Source of the DNA: Oscillospiraceae bacterium
GTDB lineage: Bacteria; Bacillota; Clostridia; Oscillospirales; Oscillospiraceae
Assembly (NCBI GenBank): GCA_902778275.1
Contig: CACYXE010000007.1
Coordinates: 1-64,000 of the forward strand
Direction of reading: 5' to 3'
Length of the DNA: 64,000 nucleotides
Within the stretch, counting starts at the first letter, position 1. Each line of letters starts with the position of its first letter. The notes beneath the pieces are model-generated. The model did not search any database, was not told the DNA's origin, and saw only the letters and a program-made list of their open reading frames with translations. Below are positions 39,818 to 47,887 of the stretch, piece by piece. The translations under genes and the position numbers were made by a program.

Positions 39818-41370
39818 TTCTTCGCAGCCTCCTTTTTCTTCTCCATATCCTCGTGTACGGCCTTGGCCGCGGCGCGGCCGTTGGTGATCTGGGGACCCAT
39901 GCCGTCGCCGGACATGCCGTGGGCGCCGGCAAATTCCAGACCCTCGATGAAGTGATCCTTCTCCTTCATCTGCAGGCGGGCCACCGCGTGGTCCTCCATG
40001 GAGTGCAGGTAGCCGTAGATGTTGCCCTTCCAGGCGCCCACGTAGTGGGACACGGTCATGGGCGTGGTGACTTCAAGCTCCACGATGCGGCCGCGGAAGT
40101 CCACCTTGGTGATCTTGATGCACTCGTCGATCATCTCGGAGGCCAGGCGGCGTTTGAGATCAAAGTAATCCTCTTCCTTCACGTCCTCAAAGGGCTTGGA
40201 GGGCACCAGCGCCGTGATGGACAGCTGGGTGTAGCCCTCGGGCAGGGTGGGATTGGCGTGGTTGAGGCAGATGGTGGTGATGTAGTTGTAGGGCTCGGTG
40301 ATGTTGGAGTAGTTCTCCCAGATCTCGTTGGTGTCCATGGTGCTGCCGGAGAAGGTGGAATAGTTGCTGATGCCGTTTTCCTCCGGCGTGCCCTCGATGA
40401 CCATGATGACGGAGACCGGCACCACGGAGAGCTTGCGGTTGTTGATCATCTTGATGGCGCCTGTCGGCACCTCGCTCAGCGGCTCGATCATCTGGGTGTA
40501 GACCCTGTTGGGATAGGGGCCGGAGATCACATAGTCGGCGTAGATCTCATCGCCCCGGGCGGTGCGCACGCCGTAGACCTTGCCGTCCTTCACCAGGATC
40601 TTTTCCACTTCCTGCTTGAACTCATATTGGGCGCCGTTTTCCAGACACTTGGCCTGCAGCTTCATGCTCATCTCATGGCTGAAGTTCCGGCACACATAGG
40701 AGCCGGTGAAATAGTCGGCCATCAGGAAGGCGTAGATGGTGAAGGGCAGATCGTCCATGCGGTTGCCCACATAGATCCAATAGGGGGTCAACATCTCCAC
40801 GGCCTTCTTGGGCAGATTGAAGGTGTTGATGACCTCGGTGGCGGTGTAGCCCACGGTCTTGACAAAGTCGGGGTGCTTGAGGAGCATCTGGACCTTGCTC
40901 ATGGGGGTCACGGACAGGATGTTCATGCTGTCGTATACCCGGCGGCACAGGAGCATCAGCTCGTGCACCTTCTCATAGGTGCCGGGGCAGACCTCGTCGA
41001 TCTCCTTGGCCACGGTGGTATAGCTGTCGTCATAGTCGTGGTGCAGCACCTTGTCGATGCCGGAATTGGGCAGGGCGACGCGGTAGCATTCGGGCACGGG
41101 CAGCCAGTCGATATCCACGCCCATGTCGTCGAAGAACTGGCCCACCTTCAGGCGCTTGCCGGGCTGGCCGATGGACATCATCTCATGGAGCGTGGCCTCG
41201 ATCTCGAAGCCGTTGCGCACAAAGTCGGTGGCAAGGCCCCCGGGCATGTTGTGCTTTTCCAGGATCAGGATGTCCTTGACGCCCCAGGCCTGCAGCTGCA
41301 GGCAGGCGGACATGCCCGCCAGCGCACCGCCGATGATGATCACATCATAGTGGTCTTTGTAAAATTTCAT
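39814..41370 (-). CDS. CrtI/phytoene-desaturase-like FAD oxidoreductase
   Basis: A 518-residue flavoprotein. The dinucleotide site is VIIIGGALAGMSACLQLQ (about 10-27), followed by EKHNMPGGLATDF, typical of the phytoene desaturase, carotenoid isomerase and retinol saturase group. The C-terminal FAD motif includes AGAHGMSGDGMG (about 487). Members add or remove hydrogens at, or isomerise, carbon-carbon double bonds of lipids. No carotenoid genes are here. With an acyl-ACP thioesterase, ACP and ligase across the divergent promoter, an acyl-chain substrate is plausible. Confidence 0.82.
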   Translation of the reverse strand: MKFYKDHYDVIIIGGALAGMSACLQLQAWGVKDILILEKHNMPGGLATDFVRNGFEIEATLHEMMSIGQPGKRLKVGQFFDDMGVDIDWLPVPECYRVALPNSGIDKVLHHDYDDSYTTVAKEIDEVCPGTYEKVHELMLLCRRVYDSMNILSVTPMSKVQMLLKHPDFVKTVGYTATEVINTFNLPKKAVEMLTPYWIYVGNRMDDLPFTIYAFLMADYFTGSYVCRNFSHEMSMKLQAKCLENGAQYEFKQEVEKILVKDGKVYGVRTARGDEIYADYVISGPYPNRVYTQMIEPLSEVPTGAIKMINNRKLSVVPVSVIMVIEGTPEENGISNYSTFSGSTMDTNEIWENYSNITEPYNYITTICLNHANPTLPEGYTQLSITALVPSKPFEDVKEEDYFDLKRRLASEMIDECIKITKVDFRGRIVELEVTTPMTVSHYVGAWKGNIYGYLHSMEDHAVARLQMKEKDHFIEGLEFAGAHGMSGDGMGPQITNGRAAAKAVHEDMEKKKEAAKK

Positions 41371-41420
41371 AAGCTCTTCCTTTCGGTGTTGAAAGTCGCA
41401 GGGGAAAGCGATGCAAAAAG

Positions 41421-41449
41421 AGGAAGCGGAGGCTTGGCCTTCGCTTCCT
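41421..41449 (-). terminator. Attenuating terminator between the two flavoenzyme genes
   Basis: A 13-bp stem (41421-41433 with 41437-41449, one G-T pair), followed on the minus strand by CTTTTTGC. It would reduce expression of the two downstream genes. Confidence 0.7.
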
Positions 41450-41456
41450 CAAAGTC

Positions 41457-42845
41457 TCAGAAGAAACGGTCAACCAGCTCGCGGGAGTACTCGGCGGTCT
41501 CGTCCATGTCGCCGAAGGACATGACCTCGCCCGCATAGTAGGTGTCGTACTTGCCCTGCATGGCTTCCACCTTGTCGTACCAGCCGGCGGCATAGTCCTC
41601 GGAGAACACATGGGGGAAGTAGTACACAGACCACTCGTTGATGATTTCCTTGGCGGGGTTGCCCATGGTCACCAGGTCGTCCTGGACCATCTGGCGGCAT
41701 TCCTCGTAGGGGATCTCCTTGCTGTCCTTGTGCTTGCGCAGGGCGTAGGTGGTGATGACCTGGTCGATCTGGTCCCTCCAGCGGCGATAATACACCATCA
41801 GGTGGCCCAGCTTCTCCGGCACCATGTTGTCGAACACGTAGTAGGAGATCTCGGGGTGCTTGTCGGGCTCGGTCAGGAAGGCCTGCACGTCGTAGCGCTC
41901 GTAGTCGATCTTGGAGAACAGCTCCACTTCGTCCTCACGGGCGTCGAAGTATTCCACCATGCCCTTCTGGCCGTCGGCGCGCTTGTTGGGGATGTAGAGA
42001 GGCGCGGTGACGATGATCTTGTCGTACTCTTCCACTTCGCCGTTGACGGTGACGAAGACCTTGCCGTCCTTGCGCTCTACCTTCTCGATGGTGGAATTGA
42101 GGCGGGCGGGGTGCTTCAGGTGGTCGTTCAGCTGCTCCCAGATGTACTGGGTGCCGTCTTTCCAGGTCCACAGGTTGACCTTGACAAAGTTCATGCAGGT
42201 CTGGAAGTCCAGATACTTCAGTACGTAGGCCGCGGGGATCTCGTCAAAGTAGCCGTAGCCGAAGGAGGTGAAGGGTCCGATCCAGATCTTCTGCACCAGG
42301 GGAACGCCGTTCATCTCGCAGAACTGCTTGAAGGGCAGGGCCAGATCCTTCAGGTTGGGGTTCTCGCCCTCGATCTTCTCACGGCCCGGGGTGACGGCAT
42401 AGCCGTCATAGCGGCCCTCGGCAACGCCGCGGTGGCCGTTGACGTCATAGCCCTTGTACTTGGTCTCCAGCAGCTCGCCGAACTTGGTCAGCTGGCCCTT
42501 CATCTTCAGCAGCCAAGGGTTGCGGATGATGTTGCCCAGGGTGCGGGCAAAGGGCTCGATGACCTTGCCGCTGCCGTCCTTGTAGTTGCGGTTGAGCTTG
42601 GGACCGTCGTGGGTGATGCCGCAGAACTTCTCTACGTCTTCCACAGCGTAGTAGGAGGGCACGCCCATGATGGCGCCCATCTCATAGCGGCGTCCGTTGT
42701 AGTGGGGGGACCAGCACTTGCCGCCGACCCGGTCCTGGCGCTCCAGGATCGTATAGTTCTCGTAGCCTTTCTGCTCCAGATACATACCGGCGGAGAGGCC
42801 CGCGGGGCCGCCGCCGATGATGCAGATGCGGGTGTTCTTATCCAT
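41457..42845 (-). CDS. FAD-dependent oxidoreductase resembling polyenoic fatty acid isomerases
   Basis: A 462-residue amine-oxidase-fold flavoprotein with CIIGGGPAGLSAGMYLEQKG (about 9), ERQDRVGGKCWS and YEMGAIMGVPSYYAV. The overall look, with an EMGA segment, recalls bacterial polyenoic or linoleic acid isomerases, although I cannot align it here. It is the first gene of the minus-strand redox operon, with GGAGGT before its ATG. Substrate and reaction are inferred from family and from the neighbouring acyl genes. Confidence 0.75.
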   Translation of the reverse strand: MDKNTRICIIGGGPAGLSAGMYLEQKGYENYTILERQDRVGGKCWSPHYNGRRYEMGAIMGVPSYYAVEDVEKFCGITHDGPKLNRNYKDGSGKVIEPFARTLGNIIRNPWLLKMKGQLTKFGELLETKYKGYDVNGHRGVAEGRYDGYAVTPGREKIEGENPNLKDLALPFKQFCEMNGVPLVQKIWIGPFTSFGYGYFDEIPAAYVLKYLDFQTCMNFVKVNLWTWKDGTQYIWEQLNDHLKHPARLNSTIEKVERKDGKVFVTVNGEVEEYDKIIVTAPLYIPNKRADGQKGMVEYFDAREDEVELFSKIDYERYDVQAFLTEPDKHPEISYYVFDNMVPEKLGHLMVYYRRWRDQIDQVITTYALRKHKDSKEIPYEECRQMVQDDLVTMGNPAKEIINEWSVYYFPHVFSEDYAAGWYDKVEAMQGKYDTYYAGEVMSFGDMDETAEYSRELVDRFF

Positions 42846-42896
42846 GTTCTACCTCCAAAAAGATATATAAGTATTTGGTTTATCCCGTTGCTCCTT

Positions 42897-42943
42897 ATTA
42901 TAAAACATACTGTTAAAAAATGCACGACATTTTTGTGCATTTT
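42897..42943 (-). promoter_or_regulatory. Redox-operon promoter with overlapping palindromic operator
   Basis: Minus-strand TATAAT lies at 42902-42897. The -35 position falls in a perfect palindrome, AAAATGCAC (42917-42925), nine bases, GTGCATTTT (42935-42943). A protein bound there would cover the -35 region of this promoter and lie 35 bases before the -10 box of the divergent one. Confidence 0.6.
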
Positions 42944-42977
42944 CAAAAAAATTCTTTCCTTTGCTGCGGAGTCATGG

Positions 42978-42983
42978 TATAAT
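42978..42983 (+). promoter_or_regulatory. -10 box of the ligase-ACP-thioesterase operon
   Basis: TATAAT at 42978-42983, with no good -35 box at the usual distance. This is the pattern expected of an activator-dependent promoter. Confidence 0.55.
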
Positions 42984-43007
42984 TTATACAAATTCGGGAG
43001 GTGTGTC

Positions 43008-44348
43008 ATGCGTTTTACCGGTTTTCAGGAAATGCTGGCCCATTGGGCGGAAAAACAAGGCGGCGCTGCGGCCCTCCTGTATGACGGAAAACAGCTCAGC
43101 TATGCGGAGCTCTGCGGGGAGATCGCCCGGCGGGCGGAGGCGCGGAGGGCCGGGGGCAAGACCTGCCTGGGCCTGTTGGCCGACGGAAGCCTGGACTGCG
43201 TGCTGGAGCTGTTCGCCGCGGTGGCGGCGGGGCTGCAGCTGGTGCTGCTGGACGAGAACACCGACGAAGAGCTGCTGCGGCAGCTGATCGCCTATACGGA
43301 TATCGACTGCCTCTGGGGCGACGAGGACTTGTGCGAAGAATTGGCCCCCTGTCTGACGGCCGGCGTGAAGGACGGGGCAGGGAAGCTGCTGTTCTTCACC
43401 TCAGGGACAACGGAGCGGGCCAAGGCCGTGGTCCTCACAGAGCGGAGCTTTTGCGCCAGCGCCTACAACGGCGGCGCCAAGCTGCCTCTGACAAGCGGGG
43501 ATACGCTGTTGTGCATGCTTCCGCTGGGCCATGTGTTCGGCTTTGTGTGCGGCCTGCTCTGGGGGCTCAGCTGCGGCTCCGCGGTGGCCCTGGGCCGGGG
43601 CGCCCGGCACTATCTGGACGACTGCGCGTTCTATAAGCCCACGGCGGTGTCCGTGGTGCCGCTGCTGCTGGGCTTTTTGCTGCAGCAGAAGGCGATCAAT
43701 CCGGAGATGAAGACCGTCCTGGTGGGGGCGGGGGACTGCCCGCCGCAGCTGCTGGCGGCGGCGAAGGCCATGGGCATCCGCGTCAGCTTCGGCTACGGCC
43801 TGACGGAGACCAGCTCCGGCGTGGCCATCAGCGTGGGGGAGGATCCCTACGCCATGGAGGTCTGCCCGGACGACACCATCACCCTGGCCGAGGATGGGGA
43901 GATCCTGATCCAGGCGCCCACCTGCATGATGCAGGGCTATTATAAACGCCCGGCGGATACGGCGGAAGTCCTGCGGGACGGCGTGCTGTATACCGGCGAC
44001 CTGGGCCGTTTTGATGAGGAAGGGCGGCTGCACATCACCGGCCGGAAGAAGGACATGCTGGTGCTGCCCGACGGCACCAAGGTCTATCTGCCCGAATATG
44101 AGGCGGAGATCATGCAGTGCCTGGGCAGGACGGAGCTGGCCGTCAGCCTGCGGGAGGGCCGGCCCGTGCTGGTGCTCCAGGGCGAAGGCACGGCGGAGCA
44201 GGTGCTCGTCGCCCTGCGCCCGGTGCTGGAAAAGCGGCCCCGTGGCCAGCAGCTCAGTGCCGTTCTGTTTGTAGATGACCCGCTGCCGCGGACGGCTACG
44301 GGAAAAATAAAGCGTTGGGAACTCCAACAGAAAGTGAGCGAGCTATGA
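43008..44348 (+). CDS. Short AMP-dependent acyl ligase (ANL family)
   Basis: A 446-residue adenylating enzyme, shorter than usual (about 500-550). The P-loop motif is LLFFTSGTTERAKAVVLT (about 129), then FGYGLTETSSG (about 261), YTGDLGRFDEEG (about 327) and GRKKDM, with the catalytic C-terminal Lys in PRTATGKIKRWEL (about 429). It activates a carboxylate as acyl-AMP. The next gene is a free-standing acyl carrier protein, starting inside its stop, so the acyl group is probably loaded onto that ACP and not onto CoA. CGGGAGG precedes ATG 43008. Confidence 0.88.
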   Translation: MRFTGFQEMLAHWAEKQGGAAALLYDGKQLSYAELCGEIARRAEARRAGGKTCLGLLADGSLDCVLELFAAVAAGLQLVLLDENTDEELLRQLIAYTDIDCLWGDEDLCEELAPCLTAGVKDGAGKLLFFTSGTTERAKAVVLTERSFCASAYNGGAKLPLTSGDTLLCMLPLGHVFGFVCGLLWGLSCGSAVALGRGARHYLDDCAFYKPTAVSVVPLLLGFLLQQKAINPEMKTVLVGAGDCPPQLLAAAKAMGIRVSFGYGLTETSSGVAISVGEDPYAMEVCPDDTITLAEDGEILIQAPTCMMQGYYKRPADTAEVLRDGVLYTGDLGRFDEEGRLHITGRKKDMLVLPDGTKVYLPEYEAEIMQCLGRTELAVSLREGRPVLVLQGEGTAEQVLVALRPVLEKRPRGQQLSAVLFVDDPLPRTATGKIKRWELQQKVSEL

Positions 44349-44590
44349 CAAGACAGGAAGTTCTGGAACAGACCAAGACCGTGATCTTCGACTGCTTCCC
44401 CGACATGCGGGAGCTGGATATTCAGGAGGACACCGTGATCAATACGGAGACCGCCATTGATTCCATGGGCTTCGTGCTGGTGATCTGCAAGCTGGAGGCC
44501 CTGTTTGACGTGCGCATCCCCGAGCGCCAGTGGAAAAAGCTGTCCACCCTGGGCGACGTGGTGGACGCCATCTATAAACGGATCTCATGA
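44345..44590 (+). CDS. Acyl carrier protein
   Basis: An 81-residue acidic ACP with the phosphopantetheine site DSMG (Ser at about 41) in AIDSMGFVLVICKLEALFDV. The stop of the ligase and the ATG overlap (ATGA), and this gene overlaps the thioesterase gene in the same way, so three products are made in a fixed ratio. It is separate from the housekeeping fatty acid synthesis genes, which are not in the window, so it is probably a dedicated carrier. Confidence 0.9.
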   Translation: MTRQEVLEQTKTVIFDCFPDMRELDIQEDTVINTETAIDSMGFVLVICKLEALFDVRIPERQWKKLSTLGDVVDAIYKRIS

Positions 44591-45300
44591 GCGTGTATCG
44601 GGAAGAGATCCATCTGCGGGCCAAGGATGTGGACCTGTACAGGCGGCTTCGCACCTCGGAGCTGTTCCGGCTGCTGCAGGAGGCGTCCATCCGTCATACG
44701 GAGCAGCTGGGGATGGGCCGGGACAAGACCCTGGACAAGGGGATCCTCTGGGTGCTGACCCAGCAGCGCTGCGAGATCCGGCGCATGCCGGAATATGACG
44801 AACACATCGTGCTGAAAAGCTGGCCGGGCAGGAACATGCACCTGCTGTTTCCCCGCCATTACAGCATGGAGACCGCGGAGGGGGAGCCGCTTCTGAAGGC
44901 CAGCGCCATCTGGTGCCTGGTGGATGCCAAAAGCCGCAAGGTGGTGTTCCCGGAGAAATACGGGGTACAGATCGACGGCGCGGAGACCGGGGAGGAGATC
45001 GAGCTGCCCCGCCCCATCCGGAGACTGGACTGCACGGAGACACGCGACTTCACCGTCCCCTACAGCTATGTGGACCTGAACGGGCACATGAACAACGCCC
45101 GCTACTTCGACCTGGCGGAGGACAGCATCCCCGCCGCCGCGGCGGGGGAGAAGCTCCGCCTGGTCTGCGCCGAGTACAGCAACGAGGCCCATCTGGGGGA
45201 GCAGCTGCGGCTGCGGTGGAGCCGGGAGGACAGGCGCTGTTACATGGAGGGCGGCGCGGAAAAGACCTGTTTCCGGATGCTTCTGGAGTATAATGGATAA
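44587..45300 (+). CDS. Acyl-ACP thioesterase (FatA/FatB-like)
   Basis: A 237-residue double-hotdog thioesterase. The N-terminal hotdog begins YREEIHLRAKDVDLYRRL, and the second contains the Asn-His motif DLNGHMNNARYFDLAED (about 159-175), typical of acyl-ACP thioesterases. It releases a free fatty acid from ACP. As third gene of the ligase-ACP-thioesterase operon it would end a loading, modification and release cycle. A terminator follows. Confidence 0.9.
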   Translation: MSVYREEIHLRAKDVDLYRRLRTSELFRLLQEASIRHTEQLGMGRDKTLDKGILWVLTQQRCEIRRMPEYDEHIVLKSWPGRNMHLLFPRHYSMETAEGEPLLKASAIWCLVDAKSRKVVFPEKYGVQIDGAETGEEIELPRPIRRLDCTETRDFTVPYSYVDLNGHMNNARYFDLAEDSIPAAAAGEKLRLVCAEYSNEAHLGEQLRLRWSREDRRCYMEGGAEKTCFRMLLEYNG

Positions 45301-45308
45301 ATTTGCAT

Positions 45309-45339
45309 AAAAATGGGAGGCAAAGCGCCTTCCATTTTT
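45309..45339 (+). terminator. Terminator of the ligase-ACP-thioesterase operon
   Basis: A 13-bp stem (45309-45321 with 45327-45339, one G-T pair) ending in five T. TTTGCAT flanks it on both sides. Confidence 0.82.
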
Positions 45340-45353
45340 GCATATGTATCATA

Positions 45354-45382
45354 TTGAGTTAACAAGACGTTTTTGGTATGAT
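45354..45382 (+). promoter_or_regulatory. Promoter of the LysR gene
   Basis: TTGAGT (45354-45359), 17-bp spacer, TATGAT (45377-45382). Confidence 0.7.
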
Positions 45383-45400
45383 ATCGCAGAGGTGATTTCC

Positions 45401-46351
45401 ATGGATCTGCGAACCCTGCGTTACTTCGCCGTGACGGCTGAGGAACTGAACATAACCCACGCGGCGGAGCGGCTGAACATCAGCCAGCCCCCGCTGTCCA
45501 ACCAGATCAAGGCCCTGGAGGAGGAACTGGGCGTGACCCTGTTCATCCGGGGCAAGCGCCGCCTGAAGCTGACCGAGGCGGGGACCCTGCTGTATCGCCG
45601 GGCGGTGCAGCTGCTGGAGCTGGCGGAGCGGACCCGGCAGGAGATCTCCTCCATGGAGGGGCTGACCGGCACGCTGAACATCGGCCTGGTGGAGGGGCGC
45701 GCGCCCTTCCTGGCCGCCCGCTGGATCGCGGGCTTTCGTGGGGAATACCCCAGCGTGAAGTTCCGCCTGTGGAACGGCAGCGGCGACGAGGTGCTGGACC
45801 GGGTCTATCACGGCCTGGCGGATGTGGCGCTGATCGCGGCCCCCTATGACACGGAGCATCTGGAGGGCTTTCCCGTGGGGCGGGAGCCCTGGGTGGCCCT
45901 CATGTCCAAGAGCAATCCCCTGGCGCAGGAGCCGGGCAATTTTCTCCCCCTGGAGAAGTTAGTGGGCCAGCCGCTGATCGTGCCCAGCCGCGCCTCCCGC
46001 ATCAGCGCCATCATCAGCTGGTTCGAGGAGGTGGGCGCCGAGCCGTATATCCTCTGCGAGCTGTCCAACTATCTGGACGCGGAGGCCCTGGCGGAGCAGG
46101 ACGTGGGCGTGTGCATCTTCCCCCAGACCACCTACAACCAGAGCGACCTGGTGGTCTCCAAGGTCATCACCCAGTCGGAGCGGCAGGTGGAATACGCCCT
46201 GGTCTGGAACAAGAACCAGCACAATTCCGAGCTGGCAGCGGAATTCATCAACTATGTGCAGGACTGTCTGGACGAGGAGAAGAACCAGCGTCAGAAGTAC
46301 CGCATGCCGGAGCATGAATACATCCCGCCGGAGGGCACCAGGCTGCTGTGA
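45401..46351 (+). CDS. LysR-family transcriptional regulator
   Basis: A 316-residue LysR protein. The N-terminal winged helix is MDLRTLRYFAVTAEELNITH, with HAAERLNISQPPLSNQIKAL and VTLFIRGKRRLKLTEAG. The effector domain runs from about 92 (GTLNIGLVEG) onward. RBS AGAGGTG supports ATG 45401, while the longer upstream frame runs through the promoter and is rejected. It lies behind the acyl ligase operon and is a candidate binder of the palindrome in the divergent promoter of that locus, since the palindrome has the T-N11-A-like symmetry that LysR proteins use. Confidence 0.9.
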   Translation: MDLRTLRYFAVTAEELNITHAAERLNISQPPLSNQIKALEEELGVTLFIRGKRRLKLTEAGTLLYRRAVQLLELAERTRQEISSMEGLTGTLNIGLVEGRAPFLAARWIAGFRGEYPSVKFRLWNGSGDEVLDRVYHGLADVALIAAPYDTEHLEGFPVGREPWVALMSKSNPLAQEPGNFLPLEKLVGQPLIVPSRASRISAIISWFEEVGAEPYILCELSNYLDAEALAEQDVGVCIFPQTTYNQSDLVVSKVITQSERQVEYALVWNKNQHNSELAAEFINYVQDCLDEEKNQRQKYRMPEHEYIPPEGTRLL

Positions 46352-46397
46352 GCCGGGAGCCGTTCCGTCGCGGATACAGGCAAAGAATAAAACGATC

Positions 46398-46455
46398 GGG
46401 CCCCGTCGGCCAAAGCGCAGCCCTGCGCCAAGGCCGACGGGGCCCTGTCCCTTTT
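46398..46455 (+). terminator. Terminator of the LysR gene
   Basis: A 14-bp stem (46398-46411 with 46432-46445), with an inner GCGC pairing in the loop, followed by TGTCCCTTTTT. Confidence 0.88.
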
Positions 46456-46503
46456 TCCGTGAAAAATGCGGGAAAATACCGGAGACAAGGGGCAAAGCTA
46501 CTG

Positions 46504-46532
46504 TTGACCCTCGGGGTAAAGCATGGTAAAAT
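46504..46532 (+). promoter_or_regulatory. Promoter of the methyltransferase gene
   Basis: TTGACC (46504-46509), 17-bp spacer, TAAAAT (46527-46532). Confidence 0.7.
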
Positions 46533-46578
46533 ACCATGAATTAATATAGGCTCATTCTGTGCTCAGGTTGGTATAGGT

Positions 46579-47439
46579 ATGTGGATCGCGGATCAATGGA
46601 TAGATTTTGAATTGCTGGACTGCTCCAAGGGCGAAAAGCTGGAGCGCTGGGGGGACTATTATCTGGTACGCCCGGACCCCCAGGCCATCTGGGAGACGCC
46701 CCGGAAGAACAGCCACTGGAACGACCGGGACGCCCGCTATCGCCGCAGTGAAAGCGGCGGCGGCAGCTGGGACAAGGGCAGCCTGCCCCAAAGCTGGCAG
46801 ATCCGCTACGGGGAGCTGACCTTCCAGGTCAAGCCCATGAACTTCAAGCACACGGGTCTTTTCCCGGAACAGGCTTCCAACTGGGACTGGGCCATGAAGA
46901 AGATCCGTGCCGCGGGCCGTCCTGTCAGCGTATTGAACCTGTTCGCCTATACCGGCGCCGCCACCCTGGCCTGCGCCCGGGCGGGGGCCCAGGTCTGCCA
47001 CGTGGACGCGGCCAAGGGCATGGTGGCCTGGGGCAAGGAGAATGCCGCCGCCTCGGGTCTGAGCGACGCGCCCATCCGCTGGATCGTGGACGACTGCGCC
47101 AAGTTCGTGGAGCGGGAGATCCGTCGGGGCCGCCGCTATGACGCCATCATCATGGACCCGCCCTCCTACGGCCGCGGCCCGGGGGGAGAGGTCTGGAAGC
47201 TGGAACAGAACCTGTGGCCCTTCGTGTCCCTGTGCGCGGGGGTGCTGTCGGAGCAGCCTCTGTTCGTGATCATCAATTCCTATACCACGGGCCTGTCCCC
47301 CTCGGTGCTTTCTTACGTGACGGAGAGCATCTTCACCAAAAAGTTCGGCGGCCGCTCCGACAGCCAGGAGCTGGGCCTGCCGGTGACCGACAGCGGTCTG
47401 GTCCTGCCCTGCGGCGCAACATGCCGGTGGGAAAGCTGA
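46579..47439 (+). CDS. Class I SAM-dependent methyltransferase (RlmI/RlmK type)
   Basis: A 286-residue Rossmann methyltransferase. SAM motif I is NLFAYTGAATLACARAGA (about 116), and the catalytic-region motif DPPSYGRG (about 193) suggests a base methylated at carbon or nitrogen in rRNA, as in RlmI/RlmK-like proteins. No PUA domain is present. The protein normally ends near GATGRW. Here the tail is GATCRWES, and the stop codon lies in the AAGCTGACTTCC start of the repeat that follows, so the C-terminus was probably rewritten by repeat insertion. Confidence 0.85.
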   Translation: MWIADQWIDFELLDCSKGEKLERWGDYYLVRPDPQAIWETPRKNSHWNDRDARYRRSESGGGSWDKGSLPQSWQIRYGELTFQVKPMNFKHTGLFPEQASNWDWAMKKIRAAGRPVSVLNLFAYTGAATLACARAGAQVCHVDAAKGMVAWGKENAAASGLSDAPIRWIVDDCAKFVEREIRRGRRYDAIIMDPPSYGRGPGGEVWKLEQNLWPFVSLCAGVLSEQPLFVIINSYTTGLSPSVLSYVTESIFTKKFGGRSDSQELGLPVTDSGLVLPCGATCRWES

Positions 47440-47535
47440 CTTCCGCTGCCGGGGGCAGAAGAAGGAAGGCAGCTTTCTCCGCAGCCGCGCCGTTGGCGGG
47501 CCGAGGCGTTTAAGACCGGCCCGGGAACGGCAAAA
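47440..47535. repeat. Degenerate copy of the 152-bp repeat
   Basis: The sequence from about 47437 begins AAGCTGACTTCCGCTGCC, as in the two later units, but then diverges. It lacks the palindromic middle and looks like an older, partly deleted copy. Confidence 0.5.
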
Positions 47536-47839
47536 GCGGCAAGGCGGCATAAGCTGACTTCCGCCGCCACGTCAGAAGAAGCTCGCTGCGCTCTGCTTCC
47601 GTGAAGCGTCACGAAAGCGGCGCTCCGCTCCCTCCTTCTTCCTTTATCCTCGCGGACCCGCTTCGCTGGGCTCCGCTCGGAGGGAGGGCGGCAAGGCGGC
47701 ATAAGCTGACTTCCGCTGCCACGTCAGAAGAAGCTCGCTGCGCTCTGCTTCCGTGAAGCGTCACGAAAGCGGCGCTCCGCTCCCTCCTTCTTCTTTTATC
47801 CTCGCGGACCCGCTTCGCTGGGCTCCGCTCGGAGGGAGG
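47536..47839. repeat. Two tandem copies of a 152-bp GC-rich palindromic unit
   Basis: Copies at 47536-47687 and 47688-47839 differ at two bases that I can see. Each has internal inverted repeats: CCCTCC with GGAGGG, and AGCG/CGCT-rich arms. No open reading frame of interest lies inside. The unit fills the gap between the methyltransferase and EcfA genes (47440-47887), and no promoter or terminator was recognised in it. It resembles dispersed palindromic elements found in GC-rich Clostridia. Confidence 0.85.
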
Positions 47840-47887
47840 GCGGCATTATGAACAGATTTATCGCAGCCTCGAAAGGAAACCAACACT

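Noticed and set aside
41457..42845. Oleate hydratase (myosin-cross-reactive antigen)
   Set aside because: The length is shorter than that family and the FAD motifs fit the amine-oxidase/fatty acid isomerase group better.
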